From the NCBI RefSeq assembly GCF_016907355.1, contig NZ_JAFBBW010000001.1, forward strand, positions 1,674,001-1,738,000: a stretch of 64,000 bases of DNA. The letters are read 5' to 3'. Positions 53,832 through 63,036 of this stretch are shown here, piece after piece. The notes beneath the pieces are model-generated. The model saw nothing but the letters and a program-made list of their open reading frames with translations, ran no database searches and was not told the DNA's origin. The position numbers and the translations under genes were made by a program. Each line of letters opens with the position of its first letter. The first letter of the stretch is position 1. This DNA is from Agromyces aurantiacus. Lineage in GTDB: Bacteria; Actinomycetota; Actinomycetes; Actinomycetales; Microbacteriaceae.

Positions 53832-53837
53832 TATGCT
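53832..53837 (+). promoter_or_regulatory. -10 box TATGCT for galE (leaderless)
   Basis: TATGCT, 6-nt gap, GTG 53844; no Shine-Dalgarno sequence. Divergent from the UDP-sugar dehydrogenase. Confidence 0.6.
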
Positions 53838-53843
53838 GTCAGG

Positions 53844-54812
53844 GTGCGGATCGTGGTCACCGGGGGAGCCGGGTACATCGGCTCCCACGTCGTCCGCCTG
53901 CTGCGCGAGCGCGGAGACGAGGTCGTGGTGGTCGACGACCTCGTGACCGGCGACCGGCGCCGCGTGCCCGGGCTCGAGGTGGTCCGGCTCGACCTCGCCG
54001 GCGGCGACGCCGTCGACGCGCTCACCGGGGCGCTCGACGGCGCCGAGGCGGTCATCCACTTCGCCGCCCGCAAGCAGGTGGCCGAGTCCGTCGCGAGGCC
54101 CGCCTGGTACTACCGGCAGAACATCGGCTCGCTCGCCGCGCTGCTCGAGGCCGTCGACGCGGCCGGCGTCGGACGCGTCGTCTTCTCGTCATCGGCGGCG
54201 GTCTACGGTGCCACCGAGGGCGCGGCCATCCGCGAGACCGACCCGACGGTTCCCGTGAACCCGTACGGCGACACGAAGCTGGTCGGCGAGCGGATGCTCA
54301 CCGCCGCGGTCGCGGCCGGAGGCGTCCGTGCGGTCAGCCTGCGCTACTTCAACGTCGCCGGCGCGGGCTGGGACGAGCTCGGCGATCGCGCGGTCCTGAA
54401 CCTCGTGCCCATGGTGTTCGAGCGGATCGACGCGGGGGAACCGCCCGTCATCTTCGGCGACGACTATCCGACGCCCGACGGCACCTGCATCCGCGACTAC
54501 ATCCACGTGCTCGACCTGGCGCACGCGCACATCCGGACGCTCGACGCGCTTGCCGGGGGAGGGCCGCGCCACGACGTCTTCAACGTGGGCACCGGGCGGG
54601 GCTACTCCGTGCGGGAGATGATCGACGCCATCGCGGCGCACACGGGTGCCGTCCTCCCGCCCGTCGTGCGGGACCGCAGGCCCGGTGATCCGGCCGTCGT
54701 CGTGGCCGACCCCTCCGCGATCCGCGATGCGATCGGGTGGTCGGCCGAGCGCGGCCTCGACGAGATCGTCGCCAGCGCCTGGTCGGCGCACCGCTCCGCG
54801 CGCGGCGCGTGA
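53844..54812 (+). CDS. galE: UDP-glucose 4-epimerase
   Basis: 322 aa. VRIVVTGGAGYIGSHVVRLL, FAARKQVAESVARPAWYY, VVFSSSAAVYGA, PYGDTKLVGERML with the catalytic Tyr/Lys, LRYFNVAGAG, GDDYPTPDGTCIRDYIHVLDLAHAH and FNVGTGRGYSV are canonical GalE. Supplies UDP-galactose (or epimerised HexNAc). Leaderless GTG start at the NAD-binding motif. Confidence 0.93.
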   Translation: MRIVVTGGAGYIGSHVVRLLRERGDEVVVVDDLVTGDRRRVPGLEVVRLDLAGGDAVDALTGALDGAEAVIHFAARKQVAESVARPAWYYRQNIGSLAALLEAVDAAGVGRVVFSSSAAVYGATEGAAIRETDPTVPVNPYGDTKLVGERMLTAAVAAGGVRAVSLRYFNVAGAGWDELGDRAVLNLVPMVFERIDAGEPPVIFGDDYPTPDGTCIRDYIHVLDLAHAHIRTLDALAGGGPRHDVFNVGTGRGYSVREMIDAIAAHTGAVLPPVVRDRRPGDPAVVVADPSAIRDAIGWSAERGLDEIVASAWSAHRSARGA

Positions 54813-54834
54813 TCGCTCCGAAACACGCGTCGAA

Positions 54835-54840
54835 TATCCT
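54835..54840 (+). promoter_or_regulatory. Candidate -10 box TATCCT for the second DUF2142 gene
   Basis: TATCCT about 52 nt before ATG 54892; leader would include GGGGAGGG. Confidence 0.35.
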
Positions 54841-54891
54841 GAGCCGACGCGCATCGGACGTGCGCGACCAAGTCAGGGGAGGGCCGCGAGG

Positions 54892-56472
54892 ATGACCGTG
54901 GGCGGGACGGCGGCGGTGGAGGATCGCGTGATCCCGCGTGCTCGGGGGCTCGCGTCCTCGCGCAGCGTCGTCTGGGTCGCGTTCGCGTTCTTCGCGATCC
55001 TGTCCTCGCTCTGGGCGCTCGCGAGCCCGGTCTTCTCGGTGCCCGACGAGAACGCCCATGTCGCCCGGGCCGTCGCGCTGATGCACGGCCAGATCGTGGG
55101 CGAGTCCGTCGAGGGACGCAAGCACCCGGTCGTGCGAATGCCGGAGGGCTACGACTATCACGACGGCATCATGTGCTTCGTCGGGGAGCCCCAGCACTCG
55201 GCCGAGTGCGGCATCGACTTCGGCGACGGCACGGGCTCGCGGACCGTCGAGACGTGGGTCGCCGCCTACAACCCGATCTACTACGCGATCGTGGCGTGGC
55301 CGAGCCTCCTGACGGATGATGCGACGGCGGCCGTGTACGCGATGCGGATCCTGAGCGGGCTGCTCTGCTCGGTGCTGCTCGCCTGGGCGTTCCAGCTCGC
55401 CCTCGCACCGCCGGGTGCCCGGTGGATGCCGCTGGGCGCGGCATTCCTGGCGACGCCGATGGTGGTGTACTTCGCCGGCTCGGTGAACCCCAACGGCGTC
55501 GAGATCGCCGCGGGCGCCGCGCTCTGGATGGGTGCGCTGCGCCTGCTCGAGCGATTCGCGGACCCGCCCCGACCGGACCGTCCGCCGAGGTGGTACCTCT
55601 GGACGGTCGTCACGGTCGCGGCGGTGCTGCTCGCCAACGCGCGGGCCATCGGACCGCTCTGGGTCCTCGTCATCGCCGTGGCGTGCGTCGCGGCGGTCGG
55701 CTGGCGATCGGCCGGGCGGATGTTCGCGACGCGCGCGAGCTACCCCTGGCTGGCGGTCGTCGCGGCGGCCTCGATCTTCTCCGTCGGGTGGACGCTCGGC
55801 ACGGGCGGCGCGGCGAGCCAGGCCGACACGACCGACGCGCCGTTCGTCGGCGCATCGCCGCTCGTCGGGGTGGTGGCGATGCTCCGGCGCACCGGAATCT
55901 GGGCGCAGCAGGCGATGGGCGATTTCGGATGGCTCGACACCCCGCTGCCCACCGAGACGTACTGGCTGCTCGTCGCTCCGCTCGGTGCCCTGGTGCTGCT
56001 CGCCGTGACCGGCGGCGACCGGCGGGGCGTGCTCGTGGTGGTCGGCGCCCTCGCCATCGCGGTGCTCGTGCCGGCACTGGTGCAGGGGATCCAGATCTCG
56101 CGGACCGGGCTGATCTGGCAGGGGCGCTACGGGCTGCTGCTCTTCCTCGCCGTGCCGCTGGCGGCCGGCTGGGCGTTGTCGCGGCCCAGTGGCAACCGGC
56201 TGGCCTTCCTCGCACCCCGCTTCACCTGGGTCGGCGGCATGCTGCTGTGGGCCTATGCCGCGTACGCGTTCGTGTGGGTCATGCGTCGTTTCACGAGCGG
56301 CGTTCCCGATCCGGTCGACGGCTCGACCTCCGGAGCGGCCTGGGCGCCCCCGCTCGGAGCCGTCGCGCTCTGCGTCCTGTACGCGCTGGCCACGCTCGCG
56401 TTCGCGCTCTGGGTGGGACGGCTGGGCACGCTCGTCGCCCGAAGCGATGCGACCGGGGCCCGGCATGGCTGA
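54892..56472 (+). CDS. DUF2142-type multi-TM membrane protein, probable GT-C enzyme
   Basis: 526 aa, about 11 hydrophobic helices. Shares the external-loop motif ALASPVFSVPDENAHVARAVAL with the protein at 29346, and has a Cys-containing loop (DGIMCFVGEPQHSAECG) before AYNPIYYAIVAWPSLL. Such proteins are presumed glycosyltransferases using lipid-linked sugars. GGGGAGGG precedes ATG 54892. Its 3' end overlaps the GT4 gene by 8 nt. Confidence 0.78.
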   Translation: MTVGGTAAVEDRVIPRARGLASSRSVVWVAFAFFAILSSLWALASPVFSVPDENAHVARAVALMHGQIVGESVEGRKHPVVRMPEGYDYHDGIMCFVGEPQHSAECGIDFGDGTGSRTVETWVAAYNPIYYAIVAWPSLLTDDATAAVYAMRILSGLLCSVLLAWAFQLALAPPGARWMPLGAAFLATPMVVYFAGSVNPNGVEIAAGAALWMGALRLLERFADPPRPDRPPRWYLWTVVTVAAVLLANARAIGPLWVLVIAVACVAAVGWRSAGRMFATRASYPWLAVVAAASIFSVGWTLGTGGAASQADTTDAPFVGASPLVGVVAMLRRTGIWAQQAMGDFGWLDTPLPTETYWLLVAPLGALVLLAVTGGDRRGVLVVVGALAIAVLVPALVQGIQISRTGLIWQGRYGLLLFLAVPLAAGWALSRPSGNRLAFLAPRFTWVGGMLLWAYAAYAFVWVMRRFTSGVPDPVDGSTSGAAWAPPLGAVALCVLYALATLAFALWVGRLGTLVARSDATGARHG

Positions 56473-57646
56473 GTCGTCGCCGCGGCGGATCGCGATCGCC
56501 TACGACTGCCTCTACCCGGTCCACCACGGCGGAGGCGAGCGGGTCTACCGGCGCATGGCCGAGCTGTTCGTGGAGCGCGGTTCGCACGTCACGTACGTCA
56601 CGCGCGCCGACTGGCCGGCGGATGCCGCGCCGAGCGCGCCGTTCGACCTCGTCGGAGTGTGGCGCGGCGAGATCCACGACGCCGACGGGGTGCGCACGAC
56701 CTCGAGCGCGGTCGCGTTCGCGTTCGCGCTGTTCCGCCACTTCGTGCGTCACCGGGGTTCGTACGACCTCGTCGTGGTCGCCGCGCTGCCCGTGCTCAAC
56801 GTGTTCGCGGTGCGGTTGGCGCTGCTGGGCGCGCCGACGCGACTCGTCGTGGACTGGCTCGAGGTGTGGCCCGCCCGCAAGTGGCGCGCGTACGCAGGTG
56901 CGGTCACGGGCACCGTCGCGTGGGTGCTGCAGGCCCTGGCCGCGCGTGTCGGCGACGTGCTCACCGTGAACAGCGGCTTCACGCGCGAGCGGCTCCGGCG
57001 GCACCGCCCCGACGCCGACCCGATCGTGCTCGGGCTCGTGGACCTCGTGGGGGAGGAGCCGGATGCCTCGACGGCGGCGCCCGAGCACCCGGTCGTGCTG
57101 TTCGTGGGGCGGCACATCGCCGACAAGCGCCTCGGCGCACTGCCTCCCGCGCTCGCCGTCGCACGCGAGGAGCTGCCGGGTCTGCGGGCACTCGTGGTCG
57201 GCACCGGGCCCGAGACCGACGCGGCCCGGGCGGCCGCACGCGAGGCGGGGGTCGAGGAGGCGATGGAGTTCCTCGGCCGCGTGGACGAGCCGACGCTGCG
57301 CCGGCTGTTCCGGGAGTCGAGCGTCCTCGTCAATCCGTCGGCCCGCGAGGGCTTCGGCCTCGTGGTTGCGGAGGCGGCGGCCGCGGCCACGCCGAGCGTG
57401 GTCGTCGCGGGTGAGGACAACGCCGCGGCCGAGCTGGTCGTCGACGGCGTCAACGGCGAGGTGGCGGCGGAGGTCGCGCCCGCCGTGCTGGCCGCAGCGA
57501 TCGTCGACGTCGTCCACGCGGGCGCGCCGCTGCGCGCGCGCACACTGGAGTGGTTCCGACGGGAGCGGAACGAGCGCGGCCTCCGACGGTCGGTCGACCT
57601 CATCCTCGAGCGCGCCGCGGCGTCCGACGCGCGCCGGGCGCGCTGA
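56465..57646 (+). CDS. GT4 glycosyltransferase
   Basis: 393 aa. RRIAIAYDCLYPVHHGGGERVYRRM at the N terminus, VVDWLEVWPARKWRAYAGAV in the middle, then VLFVGRHIADKRLGALPPAL, LRALVVGTGPETDAARAAA and SSVLVNPSAREGFGLVVAEA with E-x7-E pattern. Donor unknown. Overlaps the DUF2142 stop by 8 nt, so co-translated. Confidence 0.85.
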   Translation: MAESSPRRIAIAYDCLYPVHHGGGERVYRRMAELFVERGSHVTYVTRADWPADAAPSAPFDLVGVWRGEIHDADGVRTTSSAVAFAFALFRHFVRHRGSYDLVVVAALPVLNVFAVRLALLGAPTRLVVDWLEVWPARKWRAYAGAVTGTVAWVLQALAARVGDVLTVNSGFTRERLRRHRPDADPIVLGLVDLVGEEPDASTAAPEHPVVLFVGRHIADKRLGALPPALAVAREELPGLRALVVGTGPETDAARAAAREAGVEEAMEFLGRVDEPTLRRLFRESSVLVNPSAREGFGLVVAEAAAAATPSVVVAGEDNAAAELVVDGVNGEVAAEVAPAVLAAAIVDVVHAGAPLRARTLEWFRRERNERGLRRSVDLILERAAASDARRAR

Positions 57647-57678
57647 GCCGCGCCTTCCCCGCCGCTGTCTCGCGTCGG

Positions 57679-58770
57679 TCAGCCGTCGAGCGCGGCCAGC
57701 AGCGAGGCCCGGGTGCCGGCCGCGGTGCGCTCCCACGAGAACGCGGCGGCGCGCTCGAGCCCCGCGCGCGCCATCCGCTCGCGCTCGACCGGATCGGCGC
57801 AGACCCCCTCGATCGCCCGCGCGATCGCGCCGACGTCGAGCGGGTCGACGTAGCGCGCCGCGTCGCCCGCGACCTCGCGCAGCACCGGCAGGTCGGAGCA
57901 GATCACCGGGCAGCCGCGCGACATGGCCTCGAGCGTCGGCAGGCCGAATCCCTCGAACAGCGTGGGGAAGACGAGCGCCGTCGCCTCGGCGTAGAGCTCC
58001 TCGAGCCGCTCCGCGGACACCCAGCCGACGAGCTCGACCCACCGGCCGAGCCCGAGTCGCTCGACGACGGAGGCGAGCGGGTCGTCCCCGTGGCTGCCGG
58101 TCACGACCAGGCGGGGGCGCGCCGGCTCGGGCACCCGGGCCAGGGCCGCGAGCAGCCCGTCGAAGTTCTTGTGCGGCATCCGATTGCCGACGGCCAGCAG
58201 CACGTCGTCACGACGTGCGACCCCCGCGGCGGGTCCCGCCCCCGAGCCCGCCAGCGGCACCACGTCGACCCGCGACGCGGGCACCCCGAGCAGGCGCGCG
58301 AGGTCGTCGCGGGTCGCCTCGCTCACGGTCAGCACGCGGCGCGCGATCCGAACCGCCCGGCGGATCATGGCCCGGAGCACGATCGCGTACGGTCCCGGGA
58401 CGTAGTCGGGGTGGCGGAACGCCAGCAGGTCGTGCACGGTGAGCACCACCGGCACGCGCGCGAACGCCGGCCCGAAGTTGGCGGGACAATGCACGAGGTC
58501 GGCGCCCAGGCGACGCGCGGCTCGCTCGACGGCGAGCAGCTCGCCACGCGCCCACGCGACGCGGTCCTCGCCGCGGATCCTCGTCGCGACGAGCCGCCCG
58601 GGGAACCAGGGTGCACCCGCCTCGGCGAGCTCCGCCGACGCGAGCCCGACGAACTCGAGGTCGGGGTCGTCCGCGGGCAGGCGCGAGTAGACCTCGCGCA
58701 CATACGACTCCATGCCGCCCTTCCTCCCCGTGTGGAAGAGGAGGTCGACCAGCACGAGGCGCCGCGTCAT
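57679..58770 (-). CDS. GT4 glycosyltransferase (mannosyltransferase-like)
   Basis: 363 aa. LVLVDLLFHTGRKGGMESYVREV, VPVVLTVHDLLAFRHPDYVPG, LTVSEATRDDLARLLGV, LAVGNRMPHKNFDGLLAAL and ALVFPTLFEGFGLPTLEAM with the E-x7-E pair. GT-B enzyme of the WbdA/mannosyl-type subfamily; sugar not assigned. ATGA overlap with the flippase upstream. ATG 58770 replaces a much longer frame whose start region is not conserved. Confidence 0.85.
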   Translation of the reverse strand: MTRRLVLVDLLFHTGRKGGMESYVREVYSRLPADDPDLEFVGLASAELAEAGAPWFPGRLVATRIRGEDRVAWARGELLAVERAARRLGADLVHCPANFGPAFARVPVVLTVHDLLAFRHPDYVPGPYAIVLRAMIRRAVRIARRVLTVSEATRDDLARLLGVPASRVDVVPLAGSGAGPAAGVARRDDVLLAVGNRMPHKNFDGLLAALARVPEPARPRLVVTGSHGDDPLASVVERLGLGRWVELVGWVSAERLEELYAEATALVFPTLFEGFGLPTLEAMSRGCPVICSDLPVLREVAGDAARYVDPLDVGAIARAIEGVCADPVERERMARAGLERAAAFSWERTAAGTRASLLAALDG

Positions 58771-59918
58771 CCGGCGCCCGCCACGGCCGAGCGCGCCACC
58801 CGACGGCGCCGCGCGAACTCGTAGATGAGCGCCGAGGCCAGCTCGGCGACGAGCAGGCCGGCGAAGACGGCCCACAGGCTGCCGACCGCGAGGCCGGCGG
58901 CCGCGAGCGCGAACGTGAGCACCGACACGATCGCGCGCAGTCCGGTGAGCAGCGCCACCTCGCCGCGCCGCCGCAGCGCCGCGAAGGGGATCGTCGTCGC
59001 GAGCGACGCGGCCCGCCACGCGCAGGCGAGCAGGAGCGGCAGCAGCGTCGCCGACTGCGACCACGCGTCCCCGAACAGGAAGCCGAACAGGCCGAGCGCC
59101 TCCGCGATGAGCAGCGCGACCACCGCCGCGACGACCGCGCCCGCCGACACCACGATGTCGAGCGTCGAGTGCTCCTTCAGCAGGCGCAGCCGCATGAAGT
59201 TCAGGGGGATGGCGAGCAGCCCCGACACCGTCGAGATCGCCGCGAAGAGCACCGCCTCGGCCGGACCGAGGAAGGCCAGGATCATCGCGTTCAGCAGCGG
59301 GTACACCGCGCCGGTGATCGCCGTGTCGGCCACGACCCATCCCATGACGCGCGGCTCCGGCCGGCTCGCGCGGTGCTCGACCGGCATGCAGCGCACGACG
59401 GTCGCCGCGACGATGCCCGCGACCAGCGGCGCGAGCGCCCACGACTGGCCCGCGAATCCGGCGAGGACACCGGCGAGCGCGCCGAGCCCCACGAGCAGGG
59501 ACGCCCAGATCTCGCGCCTGTCGAGCCGTTCGGCGACCGAGACGCCGCGGCCCACCTCGAGCGCGGCGACGAGCACGGGCAGGCCGACCGCGAGCGCGAC
59601 CACGTTCGGCCCGGCCACGACGATCGCGGTCCCCGCGACGACGGACGCCGCGGCGAGCCACAGCGGGAACACCACGCGCCGGTCGGTGCCGGCCGAGCTC
59701 AGGCGCGACTCGACGATGACGGCGAACGCGAGCTGCCCCGCGAACGTCGCGACCGTGACGGCGACCGCGATCACGCCCTGCTCGGCGGACGTGAAGAGCC
59801 GGGAGGCGATCGACACCGTCGCGGCGGGGATCACGGCGAGCGAGACCCCTCCGAGCAGGGTGATCGCGCTCATGGTCGCGCGGCGCAGCCGCATGGGCGC
59901 CGGGGCCTCGAGGCTCAT
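58767..59918 (-). CDS. Wzx-like polysaccharide flippase
   Basis: 383 aa with about 10-12 hydrophobic helices, first LLGGVSLAVIPAATVSIASRLF, then EQGVIAVAVTVATFAGQLAF, down to VGSLWAVFAGLLVAELASAL and a basic C terminus. The layout is that of MOP-superfamily exporters, though somewhat shorter than usual Wzx (about 420-480 aa). Flanked by GT4 and GT2 genes with ATGA overlaps on both sides, so flipping of a lipid-linked glycan made by them is likely. Assigned by layout, not a diagnostic motif. Confidence 0.75.
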   Translation of the reverse strand: MSLEAPAPMRLRRATMSAITLLGGVSLAVIPAATVSIASRLFTSAEQGVIAVAVTVATFAGQLAFAVIVESRLSSAGTDRRVVFPLWLAAASVVAGTAIVVAGPNVVALAVGLPVLVAALEVGRGVSVAERLDRREIWASLLVGLGALAGVLAGFAGQSWALAPLVAGIVAATVVRCMPVEHRASRPEPRVMGWVVADTAITGAVYPLLNAMILAFLGPAEAVLFAAISTVSGLLAIPLNFMRLRLLKEHSTLDIVVSAGAVVAAVVALLIAEALGLFGFLFGDAWSQSATLLPLLLACAWRAASLATTIPFAALRRRGEVALLTGLRAIVSVLTFALAAAGLAVGSLWAVFAGLLVAELASALIYEFARRRRVARSAVAGAG

Positions 59919-60793
59919 CGCACCACCGCCGTCGTCCGGACGGCGCGACCGAGCGTGCGACCGAGCACGCCCTCGAGGCGGCCGAGGAACACCCACCAGC
60001 CGTCGAGCAGGGCGTAGTCCCGGCGATGCCGGAGGCCGAACGCGAGGCCGCCGCCGACGAAGGCGAGGCGCCAGCCCGCCGGGTACCGCCAGCGGGTGAC
60101 CACGAGGCCGAGTCCGCGACCGTAGGCGCGCAGCTTGTGCCGTCGCGCTGCGGCCTCGAGGCCGTGCGCATCGGCGATGCCGCCGACGTGGACGGCGCGG
60201 GGGAGCCATCCGAACGAGCGCGCGAGCTCGGGTCGGCGGGCCGCCATCCGCAGCAGCAGGTCGGTCGCCTCGCCGGCCTGCCACGGCGTCGGCGCACCCG
60301 TGCCGAGGGCCGGATCGAAGCCGCCGATGGCGTCGAACTCCCGGCGCCGGATGAGCAGTCCCATCTCGATCACGCTCCACACGTTCCACCGGTCGAGCGG
60401 AGTGCCCTCTGCGGGAAGCGAGAACTTCGGGCCATGCTCGTCGATGACGGTCATCGCACCGGCCCGGAGGTCGTCGGGCAGTGCCCGCAGCAGCTCGACG
60501 GTGGCGGCGGGGAACCACGTGGTGTCGTTCGGGAACACGAGCAGCGGGTCGTCGCCGTTGAGGGCGTCGACGCCGTGGTTGCGGCCGTTGGCCGCGCCGG
60601 GTTCGGAGGTCGTCACGACCACCCGCGCACCGCCGGCGTCGAACGCGGCGACGAGCTCCTCGACCTCGTGCGCGTTGCGCTGCGCGACGACGACCAGCTC
60701 GTCGCCCGCGACGAGCCGGCCGTCGAGCGACTCGAGCAGCCGCCGAAGCCGGTCGACCCGGCCGAGCGTCGAGACCACCAGCGCCAGATCCAC
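59915..60793 (-). CDS. GT2 glycosyltransferase
   Basis: 292 aa. DLALVVSTLGRVDRLRRLLESL, ELVVVAQRNAHEVEEL, TTSEPGAANGRNHGVDAL and FPNDTTWFPAATVELL form a GT-A domain with DxD-like metal site. C-terminal LRHRRDYALLDGWWVFLGRL. GTG 60793; a CAGAAT hexamer lies 8 nt before it on the minus strand, a weak -10 box. Heads the flippase operon. Confidence 0.8.
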   Translation of the reverse strand: MDLALVVSTLGRVDRLRRLLESLDGRLVAGDELVVVAQRNAHEVEELVAAFDAGGARVVVTTSEPGAANGRNHGVDALNGDDPLLVFPNDTTWFPAATVELLRALPDDLRAGAMTVIDEHGPKFSLPAEGTPLDRWNVWSVIEMGLLIRRREFDAIGGFDPALGTGAPTPWQAGEATDLLLRMAARRPELARSFGWLPRAVHVGGIADAHGLEAAARRHKLRAYGRGLGLVVTRWRYPAGWRLAFVGGGLAFGLRHRRDYALLDGWWVFLGRLEGVLGRTLGRAVRTTAVVR

Positions 60794-60849
60794 GATGTCT
60801 CATTCTGTACGATGAAGACGCCTTCTCCGTATCGAAAGAGTGCCGGTCC

Positions 60850-62022
60850 ATGCCTGCTTCCACCGGAACGATCGAGCTCTCGATCGTCATGCCCTGCCTC
60901 AACGAGGCCGAGACGCTCGCGACGTGCATCGACAAGGCGAACGGCTACCTGGCCCGCAGCGGGGTCGCCGGCGAAGTGATCGTCGCCGACAACGGCTCGA
61001 CCGACGGGTCGCAGGACATCGCGCGGGCACATGGTGCGCGGGTCGTCGACGTCGAGGCCAAGGGCTACGGCAACGCACTGATGGGCGGCATCGAGGCGGC
61101 GCGCGGCGACTACGTGATCATGGGCGACGCCGACGACAGCTACGACTTCTCGCGGCTCGACGCGTTCGTCGAGCGGCTCCGCGCGGGCGACCAGCTCGTC
61201 ATGGGCAACCGCTTCAAGGGAGGCATCGCCGAGGGTGCGATGCCGCCGCTGCACAAGTACCTCGGCAATCCCGTGCTCTCCTGGATCGGCCGGGTCCTCT
61301 TCCGATCGCCCATCGGCGACTTCCACTGCGGACTGCGCGGGTTCGACCGCCGTTCGATCCTCGACCTGCACCTCCAGACCACGGGCATGGAGTTCGCGAG
61401 CGAGGTCGTCGTGAAGTCGACGCTCGGGGGGCTGCGCGTCTCCGAGGTGCCCACGACGCTCGACAAGGACGGCCGGAGCCGCCCGCCGCACCTGCGAAGC
61501 TGGCGCGACGGATGGCGTCACCTCCGCTTCCTGCTCATCTTCAGTCCGCGCTGGCTCTTCCTCATCCCCGGCGCGGTCGCCTTCTTCCTCGGCCTGATCG
61601 GCACGCTCGCGATCACCTTCGGCCCGGTCGTGTTCGGACGGGTCGGGTTCGAGCTCTCGAGCCAGATCTACCTCGCCGCGCTCACGGTCGTCGGCTACCA
61701 ATCGGTCCTCTTCGCCATCCTCACGAAGATCTACGCCCAGCACGAGGGGTTCCGCATACCGAGGTCGAGGAACTTCGATCGCCTCGAACGCCGCATCAGC
61801 CTCGAGAGCGGCGCGCTCGTCGGCCTCGCGCTCTTCCTCGTCGGTCTCGTCATCGCCATCTGGCAGTTCTCGGCCTGGGCGGCCTCCGGGTTCGGCGCGT
61901 TCGACCACGAGGGGGCGGCCCGCACCGCCGTGCTCGCCGCGCTGTTCATGATGCTCGGTTCGCAGACGATCATGGCCGGCATGTTCCTCGGCGTCCTGAA
62001 GGTCGGGCTGCGCAAGGAATGA
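60850..62022 (+). CDS. GT2 glycosyltransferase with C-terminal membrane anchor
   Basis: 390 aa. ELSIVMPCLNEAETLATCI, EVIVADNGSTDGSQDI, GYGNALMGGIEAA, VIMGDADDSYDF and GDFHCGLRGFDRRSILDL match the DPM-like GT2 set. Four hydrophobic helices (about 235-385) form a C-terminal membrane domain. Product probably a polyprenyl-phosphate sugar. Leader region contains a TACGAT box (60808-60813); ribosome site GAAAGAG is present. ATGA overlap with the next gene. Confidence 0.85.
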   Translation: MPASTGTIELSIVMPCLNEAETLATCIDKANGYLARSGVAGEVIVADNGSTDGSQDIARAHGARVVDVEAKGYGNALMGGIEAARGDYVIMGDADDSYDFSRLDAFVERLRAGDQLVMGNRFKGGIAEGAMPPLHKYLGNPVLSWIGRVLFRSPIGDFHCGLRGFDRRSILDLHLQTTGMEFASEVVVKSTLGGLRVSEVPTTLDKDGRSRPPHLRSWRDGWRHLRFLLIFSPRWLFLIPGAVAFFLGLIGTLAITFGPVVFGRVGFELSSQIYLAALTVVGYQSVLFAILTKIYAQHEGFRIPRSRNFDRLERRISLESGALVGLALFLVGLVIAIWQFSAWAASGFGAFDHEGAARTAVLAALFMMLGSQTIMAGMFLGVLKVGLRKE

Positions 62023-63032
62023 GCGCACGATCGGATGGCGCCGGCCGCCGCGGCACGCCACGGGTGTCGGTCGCGCTCGGCACCCACAACGGCGCGCGCT
62101 TCCTCGGCGAGCAGCTCGGCAGCATCCTCGCGCAGACCCACCCGGTCCGCGAGATCGTGCTGAGCGACGACGCGTCGACCGACGAGACGGTCGCCCTCGC
62201 CGAACGGGCCGTCGACGCGCACCGCGCCGCGGGCGGCGACGTCGAGCTGCGGGTGCTCCGCAACCGTCCCGCGCTCGGCGTGACCGCGAACTTCGAGCAG
62301 GCCCTGCGTGCATCGACCGGCGACCTCGTCGCGCTCGCCGACCAGGACGACGTGTGGCGTCCCGATCGCGTGGCGCGCGCGGTCGAGGCGTTCCGGTCGC
62401 GCCCCGAGGTGCAGCTCGTGGCCTCCGACGCCGTCCTGGTCGACGCCGAGGGGGAGGACCTCGGCTCGACGCTCTTCGCGACCCTCGGCGTCGACGACGC
62501 CCTCCGCCGCCGCATCGACGGGCCGGGCGCGTTCGACGAGCTGCTTCGGCGCAACCTGCTGACGGGCGCGACGATGATGGTGCGCCGCGAGCTCGTCGAC
62601 CGCGCCGAGCCGTTCCCCGCGAGCTGGGTGCACGACGAGTGGCTCGCGGTGGTCGCCTCGGTCACCGGCGGGATCGCGGTGCTGCCCGATCGCCTCATCG
62701 GGTACCGCCAGCACGGCGCGAACCAGATCGGGGTGACCGAGCTCGGCTGGTCCGGGCGTCTCGCGAAGCTGCGCGAACCTCGCGGCGTCCGCAACGCCAG
62801 GCTGCTCGCGAGGGCGGGCGACCTCGCCGCGCGCCTGCCCGCGATCGCCCCCGACCCGTCCGTCGCCGAGCGCCTCGACGGCAAGCTCGATCACGAGCGC
62901 GTGCGTTCCGGCCTTCCGCGCGCGCGGCTGCGCCGGGCGGCGCCGGTCCTCCGGGAGTGGCGCACGGGTCGGTACCGCAGCTACGGCCTCGGCGCGCAGG
63001 ACGTGCTGCGCGACCTCGTGCAGCCGTCCTGA
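62019..63032 (+). CDS. GT2 rhamnosyltransferase-like enzyme
   Basis: 337 aa. VSVALGTHNGARFLGEQLGSIL, EIVLSDDASTDETVAL, GVTANFEQALRASTGDLVALADQDDVW are strongly like RfbF/WbbL-class rhamnosyltransferases and the ADQDDVW motif is typical of GT2 transferases adding rhamnose or galactose. NLLTGATMMVRRELVD and SWVHDEWLAV follow. Sugar not proven; dTDP-rhamnose is available from the rml genes in the window. Convergent with the ligase gene, 4 nt apart. Confidence 0.83.
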   Translation: MSARSDGAGRRGTPRVSVALGTHNGARFLGEQLGSILAQTHPVREIVLSDDASTDETVALAERAVDAHRAAGGDVELRVLRNRPALGVTANFEQALRASTGDLVALADQDDVWRPDRVARAVEAFRSRPEVQLVASDAVLVDAEGEDLGSTLFATLGVDDALRRRIDGPGAFDELLRRNLLTGATMMVRRELVDRAEPFPASWVHDEWLAVVASVTGGIAVLPDRLIGYRQHGANQIGVTELGWSGRLAKLREPRGVRNARLLARAGDLAARLPAIAPDPSVAERLDGKLDHERVRSGLPRARLRRAAPVLREWRTGRYRSYGLGAQDVLRDLVQPS

Positions 63033-63036
63033 GGCG

